Shown here in pieces: positions 1 through 4,680 of a stretch of DNA of 5,871 nucleotides (its first letter is position 1; every line of letters begins with the position of its first letter). Origin of the DNA: Acidobacteriaceae bacterium. Lineage in GTDB: Bacteria > Acidobacteriota > Terriglobia > Terriglobales > Acidobacteriaceae. The notes beneath the pieces were generated by a model. It was not told the DNA's origin and did not search any database. It saw only the letters and a list, made by a program, of their open reading frames with translations. Location: positions 1 through 5,871 of the forward strand of contig JASHUF010000363.1 in assembly GCA_030040175.1 (NCBI GenBank), written 5' to 3'. The translations under genes and the position numbers were made by a program.

Positions 1-1093
1 AAAAATTCTCCGTCTCCGTCGGCAACTGCAAATCCACCGAGTCGAGCGGCTCGTCTTCCTCGTCGTAGCGATTGTAGCTGGCGGCCAGCGCCGTCGCGGG
101 CGGAATGCTCGTCGGGCCCGGCACCGCGTTGCCCTGCTCGTCGATCTTCATGCCCAGCGACAAGCCCATCTGCGCCAGGATCTCCTTGATCTCGTTCAGG
201 CTCTTGCGGCCGAAGTTCTTGGTCTTCAGCATCTCCGCTTCAGTTTTCTGCACCAGCTCGCCGATGGTCTGGATGTTGGCATTCTTGAGGCAGTTGTAGC
301 TGCGCACAGAGAGCTCCAGCTCTTCGACGGAGCGGTTGAGATTGTCGTTGCGCAGCAGGACGCGGCCTTCCTCGCCGCGCGCTTCGGCTTCAATCTCCTC
401 CTCGAAGTTGATGAAGATATTCATGTGGTCCTTGAGCAGCTTGGCCGCCAGGCCCACGGCATCGGCGGGCAACACGGCCCCGTTGGTCCACACTTCGAGC
501 GTCAGCTTGTCGTAGTCGGTGATCTGGCCGAGGCGGGCTGCATCGACGACATAGTTGACGCGCCGCACCGGCGAGTGCACGGAGTCGACAGGAATGAAAC
601 CCAGGCCGAGGTCGGCGTCAAAATTCTTGTCGGCAGAGACGTAGCCGCGACCGCGCTTCAGGCGCATCTCCATGTCCAGCTTGCCGCCTTCGGAAAGCGT
701 AGCCAGATAAATGTTCTTGTCCAGAATCTCCACGTCGCCGTCGGCTTCGATCATGCCGCTGGTGACCACGCCGGGCTGGTCGGCGCGCAGATAGAGCGCC
801 TTGGGCCCCTCGCCCTGGAGCTTGAAGGGAACCTGCTTCAGATTGAGGATGATGTCGGTTGCGTCCTCGACCACGCCGGTGATCGACTGGAACTCGTGCA
901 GCACGCCCTCGATGCGGATGGCCGTCACCGCTGCACCCTCGATGGAGCTGAGCAGCGTGCGCCGCAGGGCGTTGCCGATGGTGGTGCCGAAGCCCCGCTC
1001 AAAGGGCTGGGCGCTGAACTTGCCGTAGGTGTCAGTAAGCGTCTCGGCGTCGACCGCCAGGCGCTTCGGTCTCTGAAATCCTCTCCACAACAT
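1..1093 (-). CDS. rpoA: DNA-directed RNA polymerase subunit alpha (3' end beyond window)
   Basis: Alpha subunit: its N-terminal domain dimerises and nucleates beta/beta' assembly, and its C-terminal domain contacts UP-element DNA and activators. Reading the minus strand from ATG at 1093-1091 gives 364 codons with no stop before the window edge. The N-terminal domain (about residues 1-232) contains the assembly motif [17 protein letters not shown] (34-50). The C-terminal domain (about 253-318) contains SVRSYNCLK (262-270), where R264, N267 and K270 match E. coli DNA-contact residues R265, N268 and K271, and GRKSLNEIK (295-303). Beyond it runs a Pro/Ala then acidic tail (DEEDEPLDS near 344-352), longer than in E. 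coli and still open. The start is preceded by a weak GAGAG; an in-frame ATG at 1120-1118 would add nine residues but has no better site. It is the last gene seen, after rpsD. Confidence 0.97.
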   Translation of the reverse strand, partial: MLWRGFQRPKRLAVDAETLTDTYGKFSAQPFERGFGTTIGNALRRTLLSSIEGAAVTAIRIEGVLHEFQSITGVVEDATDIILNLKQVPFKLQGEGPKALYLRADQPGVVTSGMIEADGDVEILDKNIYLATLSEGGKLDMEMRLKRGRGYVSADKNFDADLGLGFIPVDSVHSPVRRVNYVVDAARLGQITDYDKLTLEVWTNGAVLPADAVGLAAKLLKDHMNIFINFEEEIEAEARGEEGRVLLRNDNLNRSVEELELSVRSYNCLKNANIQTIGELVQKTEAEMLKTKNFGRKSLNEIKEILAQMGLSLGMKIDEQGNAVPGPTSIPPATALAASYNRYDEEDEPLDSVDLQLPTETENF

Positions 1094-1157
1094 AGTCGTC
1101 TCTCGTTTCCCGCGCGGCATGTGCGTCGCGATGCATTTTGCGGCGGCCGCGCAAGTT

Positions 1158-1164
1158 CTCCTTT
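1158..1164 (-). promoter_or_regulatory. Orphan Shine-Dalgarno-like site in the rpoA leader
   Basis: AAAGGAG on the transcribed strand, one of the best matches to anti-Shine-Dalgarno in the window, but its nearest base lies 64 nt upstream of the rpoA ATG. A TTG at 1154-1152 follows after three bases and opens a 40-codon frame ending in TGA at 1034-1032, which overlaps the rpoA start out of frame. This may be a leader peptide, a ribosome standby site or chance. Confidence 0.3.
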
Positions 1165-1176
1165 GCGTTGAAATGC

Positions 1177-1282
1177 AGCTTCTAGCTTTTAGCTTCTAGC
1201 CTCTAGCTCATTGTGCTCAGTCGAGTTCATCTACCCGGCACGGAAAAAGCTAGAAGCCAGTGGCTGGCAGCTAGTAGCTGTT
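1177..1282. repeat. Inverted pair of AGCTNNN heptad arrays, rpsD-rpoA spacer
   Basis: Left array: AGCT/AGCC cores at 1177, 1184, 1191, 1198 and 1205. Right array: AGCT, AGCC, GGCT, AGCT, AGCT at 1248, 1255, 1262, 1269 and 1276. Register is exactly 7 nt throughout. The arms match as a nested inverted repeat at 24 of 31 positions by my alignment, with 39 nt between the inner cores. The right array runs into the rpsD stop codon (1281-1283). In the mRNA this would be a long imperfect hairpin between the rpsD stop and the rpoA leader. I know no standard element of this form; function is unknown. Confidence 0.9.
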
Positions 1283-1910
1283 ACTTCGAATAAAGCTCCA
1301 CAATCAACTGCTCGTTGATGGGCAGGTTGACGTCCTTGCGCTTGGGCAGCGCCAGCACGCGGCCCGAAAGGTTCTCGAAATTCGCCTCCAGCCACGCCGG
1401 AACCGGGTTCTGCGCGGCGTACTGCGCAGCCTGCTCGACGACCTGCAGCTTCTTGGCGCTCGGGCGGATCGCAATCTCGTCGCCCGCATTCACCTGGTAG
1501 GAGGGAATGTTCACCTTGCGCCCGTTCACGGTGACGTGCCCGTGCCGCACCACCTGCCGCGCCTGGCGCCGCGAGATGGCAAAACCCAGCCGGTAGGCGA
1601 CGTTGTCCAGCCGCCGCTCCAGTTGCTGAATCAGCAGTTCGCCCGTAACACCAGTCGACTGGCTGGCCTTCTCGTAGTACGCGCGGAATTGGCCTTCGAG
1701 CGTGAAGTACATGCGCTTGGCCTTCTGCTTCTCGTGCAGTTGCAGGCCGTAGCCCACGATCTTGGCCTTGCGGTCTTTGCCGTGCTGGCCCGGTGGAAAG
1801 TTGCGCTTTTCGAGCGGGCACCGGTCCGACGTGCATTTGGTGCCTTTCAAAAAGAGCTTGGTGCCTTCGCGGCGGCAAAGGCGGCAAACTGCTCCCGTAT
1901 AACGTGCCAT
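1281..1910 (-). CDS. rpsD: 30S ribosomal protein S4, zinc-binding (C+) form
   Basis: S4 is a primary 16S rRNA-binding protein that starts assembly of the 5' domain of the 30S subunit; in E. coli and B. subtilis it also represses translation of its own mRNA. The 209-residue product matches the usual length. The N-terminal region has a Cys4 zinc site, C9-x2-C12 ... C26-x4-C31, the spacing of the Thermus-type C+ form. The S4 RNA-binding domain lies at about 99-160 and includes [20 protein letters not shown] and [16 protein letters not shown]. The ATG is fixed by a strong AGGAG (1916-1920) five bases upstream. The gene sits alone between two repeat-bearing spacers, 278 nt after rpsK and 187 nt before rpoA, and its TAA abuts a heptad array. 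A 218-residue frame-shifted reading of the same strand is a shadow. Confidence 0.98.
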   Translation of the reverse strand: MARYTGAVCRLCRREGTKLFLKGTKCTSDRCPLEKRNFPPGQHGKDRKAKIVGYGLQLHEKQKAKRMYFTLEGQFRAYYEKASQSTGVTGELLIQQLERRLDNVAYRLGFAISRRQARQVVRHGHVTVNGRKVNIPSYQVNAGDEIAIRPSAKKLQVVEQAAQYAAQNPVPAWLEANFENLSGRVLALPKRKDVNLPINEQLIVELYSK

Positions 1911-1915
1911 TGCTT

Positions 1916-1920
1916 CTCCT
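1916..1920 (-). promoter_or_regulatory. Ribosome-binding site of rpsD
   Basis: AGGAG on the transcribed strand, five bases (AAGCA) before the ATG at 1910. It is the clearest Shine-Dalgarno site of any confirmed start in the window and fixes the rpsD start. Confidence 0.85.
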
Positions 1921-1953
1921 GACTTCGGATGCCGGCCGGTTTACGCGAAAAGC

Positions 1954-1988
1954 AGCTACTAGCTTTCAGCTATTAGCTCTTAGCTCAT
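1954..1988. repeat. Single AGCTNNN heptad array in the rpsD leader
   Basis: Five AGCT cores at 1954, 1961, 1968, 1975 and 1982, exactly 7 nt apart. The three variable bases are ACT, TTC, ATT, CTT and CAT, the left-arm type. It has no partner of its own within 60 nt on either side; the next array (2073) has the same orientation. It lies 28 bases beyond the rpsD Shine-Dalgarno site in the mRNA 5' direction, and its last unit runs straight into the dyad at 1988-2024. It may be the surviving arm of a second element or an alternative partner for the arm at 2153-2187. Confidence 0.85.
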
Positions 1989-2024
1989 CGCGCGAGAACG
2001 AACACTTAATCGTTCAGCGCGCGA
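1988..2024. promoter_or_regulatory. Strong imperfect dyad / hairpin in the rpsD leader
   Basis: TCGCGCG (1988-1994) and GAACGA (1996-2001) are mirrored by TCGTTC (2010-2015) and CGCGCGA (2018-2024). This gives 13 base pairs with one small internal loop (A against AG) and an 8-nt loop ACACTTAA. It lies about 78 nt upstream of the rpsD ATG in the transcript. There is no T-run, so it is not a factor-independent terminator. It could be a protein-binding operator, an RNA structure in a leader (S4 is a known autoregulator) or part of the surrounding repeat. The structure is seen; the role is inference. Confidence 0.5.
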
Positions 2025-2072
2025 ATCGGGGTAGCATCTGCTCCCCGCCTCGCTTCGTCCCGGCCCGTTGTT

Positions 2073-2187
2073 AGCTTCTAGCTCCTAGCTGCCAGCCTCT
2101 AGCTTTTTCATGCTCCATCGGAACGCCGCGAATGAAACCGTCAGCACCATGGAGCTAGCAGCTAGAGGCTAGTGGCTAGCAGCTGCC
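2073..2187. repeat. Inverted pair of AGCTNNN heptad arrays, rpsK-rpsD spacer
   Basis: Left array cores at 2073, 2080, 2087, 2094 and 2101; right array cores at 2153, 2160, 2167, 2174 and 2181, five units each in exact 7-nt register. Nested alignment gives 24 of 31 matches. The inner cores are 48 nt apart, nine more than in the other two family A pairs. The right array ends one base before the rpsK TAA (2189-2191). Together with the array at 1954 and the dyad at 1988 it fills most of the 278-nt spacer, in which no gene was found. Confidence 0.9.
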
Positions 2188-2188
2188 T

Positions 2189-2611
2189 TTAGACTCTCCG
2201 TCTCTTCGGCGGCCGGCAGCCGTTGTGCGGCACCGGCGTCACGTCGCGGATGGACTTGACCTCAATGCCCGCGGCCGCCAGCGCGCGGATCGCCGACTCC
2301 CGTCCCGATCCCGGCCCGGCGACACGCACGTCCACGGCGCGCAGTCCGTGATCGCGGGCCATGGCGGCGGCGTTCGAGGCCGCCTGCTGCGCCGCGAACG
2401 GCGTGCCCTTGCGCGATCCGCGGAAACCGAGCGACCCCGAGCTCTTCCAGCTCAGCGTGTTGCCCATGGGATCGGTGATGGTGACGATGGTGTTGTTGAA
2501 GGAGGCCTGGATGTGCGCAATGCCGAAGGGCACATTCTTGCGCTCCCGCTTCTTGAACTTTTTGGTCTTGCCCTTCTTGCCGGATTCGGCCTTCTGCTCC
2601 GGTTTTGCCAT
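2189..2611 (-). CDS. rpsK: 30S ribosomal protein S11
   Basis: S11 lies in the platform of the 30S subunit, next to the mRNA exit path and S7. The 140-residue product has a lysine-rich extension (about 1-25) ahead of the core, making it roughly ten residues longer than E. coli S11. The core starts at [22 protein letters not shown] and ends with the diagnostic [20 protein letters not shown]. The HNG step near the C-terminus is the site where E. coli S11 carries isoaspartate. Its ATG shares one base with the rpsM stop (TAATG), and only a weak GAAGA precedes it, so translational coupling to rpsM is likely. A family A repeat arm begins within a few bases after its TAA. Confidence 0.98.
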   Translation of the reverse strand: MAKPEQKAESGKKGKTKKFKKRERKNVPFGIAHIQASFNNTIVTITDPMGNTLSWKSSGSLGFRGSRKGTPFAAQQAASNAAAMARDHGLRAVDVRVAGPGSGRESAIRALAAAGIEVKSIRDVTPVPHNGCRPPKRRRV

Positions 2612-2997
2612 TAGGTCTTCGCCGTCGCTTTCTTCTTGCCGGCAATCGTGCCCTTGCGCGGGCCCTTCCGGGTGCGGGCATTGGTGTGGGTGCGCTGGCC
2701 GCGCACTGGCAGCGACCGCCGGTGACGGTTGCCGCGGTAACTCTGGATGTCGATGAGGCGCTTGATGTGCATGGCGACGTCCTTGCGCAGGTCGCCCTCC
2801 ACCTCACCCTCGTCCTCAATCACCTGGCGGATGCGGTTCACCTCTTCCTCGCCCAGGTCCTGGACCTTCTTGAAGGCATCCACATTCGCCTTGTCCAGAA
2901 TTTTGAGCGCGCGCGGCTGCCCGATCCCGAAGATGTAGGTCAGCGCGATCCGTGCCTGCTTCTGGCGGGGCAGATCGACGCCTGCAATACGTGCCAT
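2611..2997 (-). CDS. rpsM: 30S ribosomal protein S13
   Basis: S13 is in the head of the 30S subunit, where it forms bridges to the 50S subunit and its C-terminal tail approaches P-site tRNA. The 128-residue product begins [14 protein letters not shown] and contains the helix-two-turn-helix segment [17 protein letters not shown]. It also has the [20 protein letters not shown] motif and a basic tail ([19 protein letters not shown]). The start at 2997 is set by AGAGGGA (3003-3009) five bases upstream; a 20-residue in-frame extension to 3057 has no family support and crosses this ribosome-binding site. The stop overlaps the rpsK start. A spacer carrying family B repeats separates it from rpmJ. 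Confidence 0.98.
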   Translation of the reverse strand: MARIAGVDLPRQKQARIALTYIFGIGQPRALKILDKANVDAFKKVQDLGEEEVNRIRQVIEDEGEVEGDLRKDVAMHIKRLIDIQSYRGNRHRRSLPVRGQRTHTNARTRKGPRKGTIAGKKKATAKT

Positions 2998-3002
2998 TCG
3001 GT

Positions 3003-3009
3003 TCCCTCT
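3003..3009 (-). promoter_or_regulatory. Ribosome-binding site of rpsM
   Basis: AGAGGGA on the transcribed strand, five bases before the ATG at 2997. It decides the start against the 20-residue-longer open frame reaching 3057. Confidence 0.8.
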
Positions 3010-3059
3010 GCTTCTGGTTGTGTGCCTCCGGCCTCTCGCCGGCTCGCACGGGTTCACTC

Positions 3060-3161
3060 AGGTTTCAGGTGTCAGGTTCCAGGTGTCAGTTTCCAGAAAT
3101 CAATTTCATGCTGCGCGCTGGTTGCGTCTGCCTGATCCCTGAAACCTGACCCCTGAAACCT
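3060..3161. repeat. Inverted pair of AGGNNTC heptad arrays (family B), rpmJ-rpsM spacer
   Basis: Left array: units AGGTTTC, AGGTGTC, AGGTTCC and AGGTGTC at 3060, 3067, 3074 and 3081, then decayed AGTTTCC and AGAAATC. Right array: GATCCCT, GAAACCT, GACCCCT and GAAACCT at 3134, 3141, 3148 and 3155, which are the reverse complement of the same motif. The four good units per arm pair at 24 of 28 positions around a 46-nt interval. The right array ends seven bases before the rpmJ stop (3169-3171). In the mRNA the structure precedes the rpsM ribosome-binding site. Confidence 0.88.
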
Positions 3162-3168
3162 GTCTTTC

Positions 3169-3282
3169 TTATCCCTGGCGCTGCTTGTGCTTGGGATTCT
3201 CGCAGATGACGCGAACCACGCCTCCGCGCGTAATCACCTTGCACTTGACGCAGATTTTCTTTACTGATGCACGAACCTTCAT
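3169..3282 (-). CDS. rpmJ: 50S ribosomal protein L36, zinc-binding form
   Basis: L36 is the smallest 50S protein and binds 23S rRNA near the base of the L7/L12 stalk. The minus strand from ATG at 3282-3280 to TAA at 3171-3169 encodes 37 residues starting [15 protein letters not shown], the usual length for this form. The zinc ligands are all present: C11, C14, C27 and H32. The C-terminus is KHKQRQG. Upstream, GAAGGG lies about ten bases from the ATG, a weak site. The gene is isolated by repeat-bearing spacers on both sides: family A between it and infA, family B between it and rpsM. The stop codon lies seven bases from the last family B unit. It is easily missed because of its size. Confidence 0.96.
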   Translation of the reverse strand: MKVRASVKKICVKCKVITRGGVVRVICENPKHKQRQG

Positions 3283-3305
3283 GTTTCCGCTGCCCTTCTC
3301 TCTTG

Positions 3306-3397
3306 AGCTTCTAGCTTCTAGCTCCTAGCTCATCCTGCAAAAATTGGGGTCATCAACCAAGCGCAGGCAAGCTAGCAGCTAGAAGCTAAGAGCTAGC
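3306..3397. repeat. Inverted pair of AGCTNNN heptad arrays, infA-rpmJ spacer
   Basis: Left array cores at 3306, 3313, 3320 and 3327; right array cores at 3370, 3377, 3384 and 3391. There are four perfect AGCT units per arm, and this is the best-matched family A pair: 22 of 25 positions. The inner cores are 39 nt apart, the same as in the rpsD-rpoA spacer. The left array closes on the unit AGCTCAT, as do the arrays at 1177 and 1954. The right array ends within a few bases of the infA stop (3400-3402). Confidence 0.9.
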
Positions 3398-3399
3398 CG

Positions 3400-3618
3400 C
3401 TATTTGTACCGGTACACAATCCGTCCGCGGTTCAGGTCATACGGGCTCAGCTCCACTGCTACGCGGTCGCCGGGCAGTATCTTGATGAAGTTCTTGCGCA
3501 TCCTTCCGGAAATGTGCGCCAGCACCTCGTGATTGTTCTCGAGCTTGACCTTGAACATGGCATTGGGTAACAGATCCATCACCGTAGCCATGACCTCAAT
3601 CGCGTCTTCTTTCGACAA
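3400..3618 (-). CDS. infA: Translation initiation factor IF-1
   Basis: IF-1 binds the 30S A site with IF-2 and IF-3 during initiation. The protein is a single OB fold; [40 protein letters not shown] and [18 protein letters not shown] are characteristic. I chose the TTG at 3618-3616 because it gives exactly 72 residues, the normal length, and aligns the N-terminus with MAKED/MSKED of other IF-1 proteins. Its Shine-Dalgarno site is poor. The same frame stays open upstream: an ATG at 3693-3691 with a GGAG four bases away would give a 97-residue protein with a 25-residue Gly/Glu/Pro-rich extension, and a TTG at 3711 a 103-residue one. The disputed stretch contains a perfect hairpin (3665-3682). 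Identity is certain; the start is not. Confidence 0.93.
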   Translation of the reverse strand: MSKEDAIEVMATVMDLLPNAMFKVKLENNHEVLAHISGRMRKNFIKILPGDRVAVELSPYDLNRGRIVYRYK

Positions 3619-3664
3619 ACTGTGTCCAATTCCGCCGGTTCCCTCGCTCTCCCCGGCCTGCTGT

Positions 3665-3682
3665 GCCGGGCTTTCGCCCGGC
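3665..3682 (-). other. Perfect 7-bp hairpin with GAAA tetraloop at the infA 5' end
   Basis: On the transcribed strand GCCGGGC is followed by GAAA and GCCCGGC: a perfect 7-bp GC stem closed by a GNRA tetraloop. It lies 47 nt upstream of the infA TTG at 3618 and just after the alternative ATG at 3693. It is therefore either leader RNA or, if the longer start is used, coding sequence for PGESP. Stable GNRA hairpins are common RNA structural modules; any regulatory role here is inference. Confidence 0.6.
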
Positions 3683-3752
3683 TTGAACCGCATCGTTCTC
3701 CATCCGGCCAAATCTCTCGCCGAAAAGATCGAGCTTCACGCTCTGCACGAAA

Positions 3753-3787
3753 AGCTAGTAGCTGAAAGCTAGAAGCTCATAGCTGTC
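3753..3787. repeat. AGCTNNN heptad array in the map-infA spacer (one clear arm)
   Basis: Five AGCT cores at 3753, 3760, 3767, 3774 and 3781 in exact 7-nt register, in the right-arm position three bases from the map stop (3791-3793). No clear left arm is present. AGCT at 3732 and CGCT at 3739 lie in the same 7-nt phase and may be decayed units of this array. The GNRA hairpin at 3665-3682 lies farther along the same spacer. Confidence 0.85.
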
Positions 3788-3790
3788 TTC

Positions 3791-4540
3791 CTACTCGGTC
3801 AAAATCTGCGCTCCGCTGGCCGTCACCGCCACGGTGTGCTCGAAGTGGGCGCTCATGCTCCCGTCCTTGGCCACCGCGGTCCAGCCGTCGTCGAGCACGC
3901 GCACATCGGGGCCGCCGGCATTCACCATCGGCTCGATGGCCAGCACCATCCCGGGCTTGAGCTTCATGCCGCGGCCCGCTTCGCCGAAGTTCGGCACCTG
4001 CGGATCCTCATGCATCTGCGAGCCGATCCCGTGGCCCACAAAATCGCGCACCACGGAGAAGCCGCCGCCCTCCACTACGCCCTGCACCGCGGCGCCCACA
4101 TCGCCCAGTGTGGCGCCCGGCCTGACCGCGGCAATCCCCGCCTTGAGCGACTCTTCCGTCACCTTAAGCAGCTTGGCCGCTTTCTGGTCGATTGCCCCCA
4201 CAGGCACCGTAATCGCCGCATCGCCGTAGTAGCCGTCCACCACCACGCCGAAGTCCACGGAAACAATATCGCCTTCCTTCAGCGTCCGCTTGGGCGAAGG
4301 GATTCCGTGCACCACTTCGCAGTTGACTGAGGTGCACAACACGCAGGGAAACCCGTGATAGCCTTTGAAAGCAGCCTTCACGCCCAGTTCGTTCACCCGC
4401 GCTTCCGCCGCCTTTTCGAGATCGTAGGTGGTCGCGCCCGGCTTCACCTTGCTGCGCACCAGTTCGAGCACTTCGCGAACCACCTGGCCCGCGCGCCGCA
4501 TCTTTTCGATCTCTTTCGACGACTTCAGAACAACGGCCAC
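3791..4540 (-). CDS. map: Methionine aminopeptidase, type I
   Basis: This cytosolic dinuclear-metal enzyme removes the initiator methionine from nascent proteins when the second residue is small. The 249-residue product has the pita-bread fold signatures and no N-terminal extension, so it is type Ia. Metal ligands are D96 (VSVDFG), D107 (YYGDAAI), H170 (FVGHGIG), E203 (AIEPM) and E234 (AHFEHT). H78 (EVVHGIP) and H177 (QMHEDP) match the catalytic histidines of E. coli MAP. The start is GTG at 4540-4538, giving an N-terminus (MAVVLKSSKEIEKMRRAG) that aligns with E. coli MAISIKTPEDIEKMR. There is no clear Shine-Dalgarno site, and family B repeat units begin only seven bases upstream, so they occupy the region where one would lie. 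A family A array follows its TAG. Confidence 0.97.
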   Translation of the reverse strand: MAVVLKSSKEIEKMRRAGQVVREVLELVRSKVKPGATTYDLEKAAEARVNELGVKAAFKGYHGFPCVLCTSVNCEVVHGIPSPKRTLKEGDIVSVDFGVVVDGYYGDAAITVPVGAIDQKAAKLLKVTEESLKAGIAAVRPGATLGDVGAAVQGVVEGGGFSVVRDFVGHGIGSQMHEDPQVPNFGEAGRGMKLKPGMVLAIEPMVNAGGPDVRVLDDGWTAVAKDGSMSAHFEHTVAVTASGAQILTE

Positions 4541-4546
4541 AAAACC

Positions 4547-4638
4547 AGCTTTCAGATGTCAGGTTTCAGCAAGACTCGCTGCGGGCCGCAGGTTATATCG
4601 ACTGACACCTGAACCCTGGAACCTGATCCCTGTCCCTA
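4547..4638. repeat. Inverted pair of family B heptad arrays, adk-map spacer
   Basis: Left array: AGCTTTC, AGATGTC and AGGTTTC at 4547, 4554 and 4561. Right array: GACACCT, GAACCCT, GGAACCT and GATCCCT at 4604, 4611, 4618 and 4625, then a partial GTCCCTA. The interval is 36 nt. The first unit, AGCTTTC, is one base from AGGTTTC and identical to a unit in the family A array at 1961, linking the two families. Unlike the other copies, the right array lies 42 nt from the upstream gene's stop (adk), while the left array sits against the map GTG start. Confidence 0.85.
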
Positions 4639-4680
4639 CACACAAACCACCCCGCCGGCGGCGTTACGCCCGCAGCCGAA

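Noticed and set aside
425..1171. A 248-residue open frame on the + strand
   Set aside because: It is the antisense of rpoA in the same codon phase, an effect of high GC at third positions; the product is His/Val/Asp-rich with no recognisable domain.
1241..1280. Factor-independent terminator after rpsD (GCCAG-CCA-CTGGC stem followed by a T5 run in the transcript)
   Set aside because: The stem is only 5 bp, the T-run starts 9 nt after the stem, and rpoA downstream needs to be transcribed from the same unit with no visible promoter in between. Weak attenuation cannot be excluded.
1231..1887. A 218-residue open frame on the - strand, longer than rpsD
   Set aside because: It is out of frame with S4, is dominated by Arg/Ala/Pro/Gly, and runs through the heptad repeat; the S4 reading explains the sequence fully.
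1911..2188. A small gene or promoter in the 278-nt spacer
   Set aside because: No frame with a start, ribosome-binding site and plausible protein was found, and no convincing -35/-10 pair. The content is repeats and hairpins.
3028..3042. CCGGC-CTCTC-GCCGG stem upstream of rpsM as a regulatory hairpin
   Set aside because: Only 5 bp in a GC-rich region, which is expected by chance; nothing resembles the E. coli alpha-operon pseudoknot.
2605..3135. A 176-residue + strand frame and a 185-residue - strand frame (2262-2819) over rpsM/rpsK
   Set aside because: Both are shadows of the S13 and S11 genes and resemble no family.
1177..4638. CRISPR array
   Set aside because: The repeat unit is 7 nt with no spacers between units and the arrays are inverted pairs in separate gaps; there are no 25-40 nt direct repeats with unique spacers and no cas genes.
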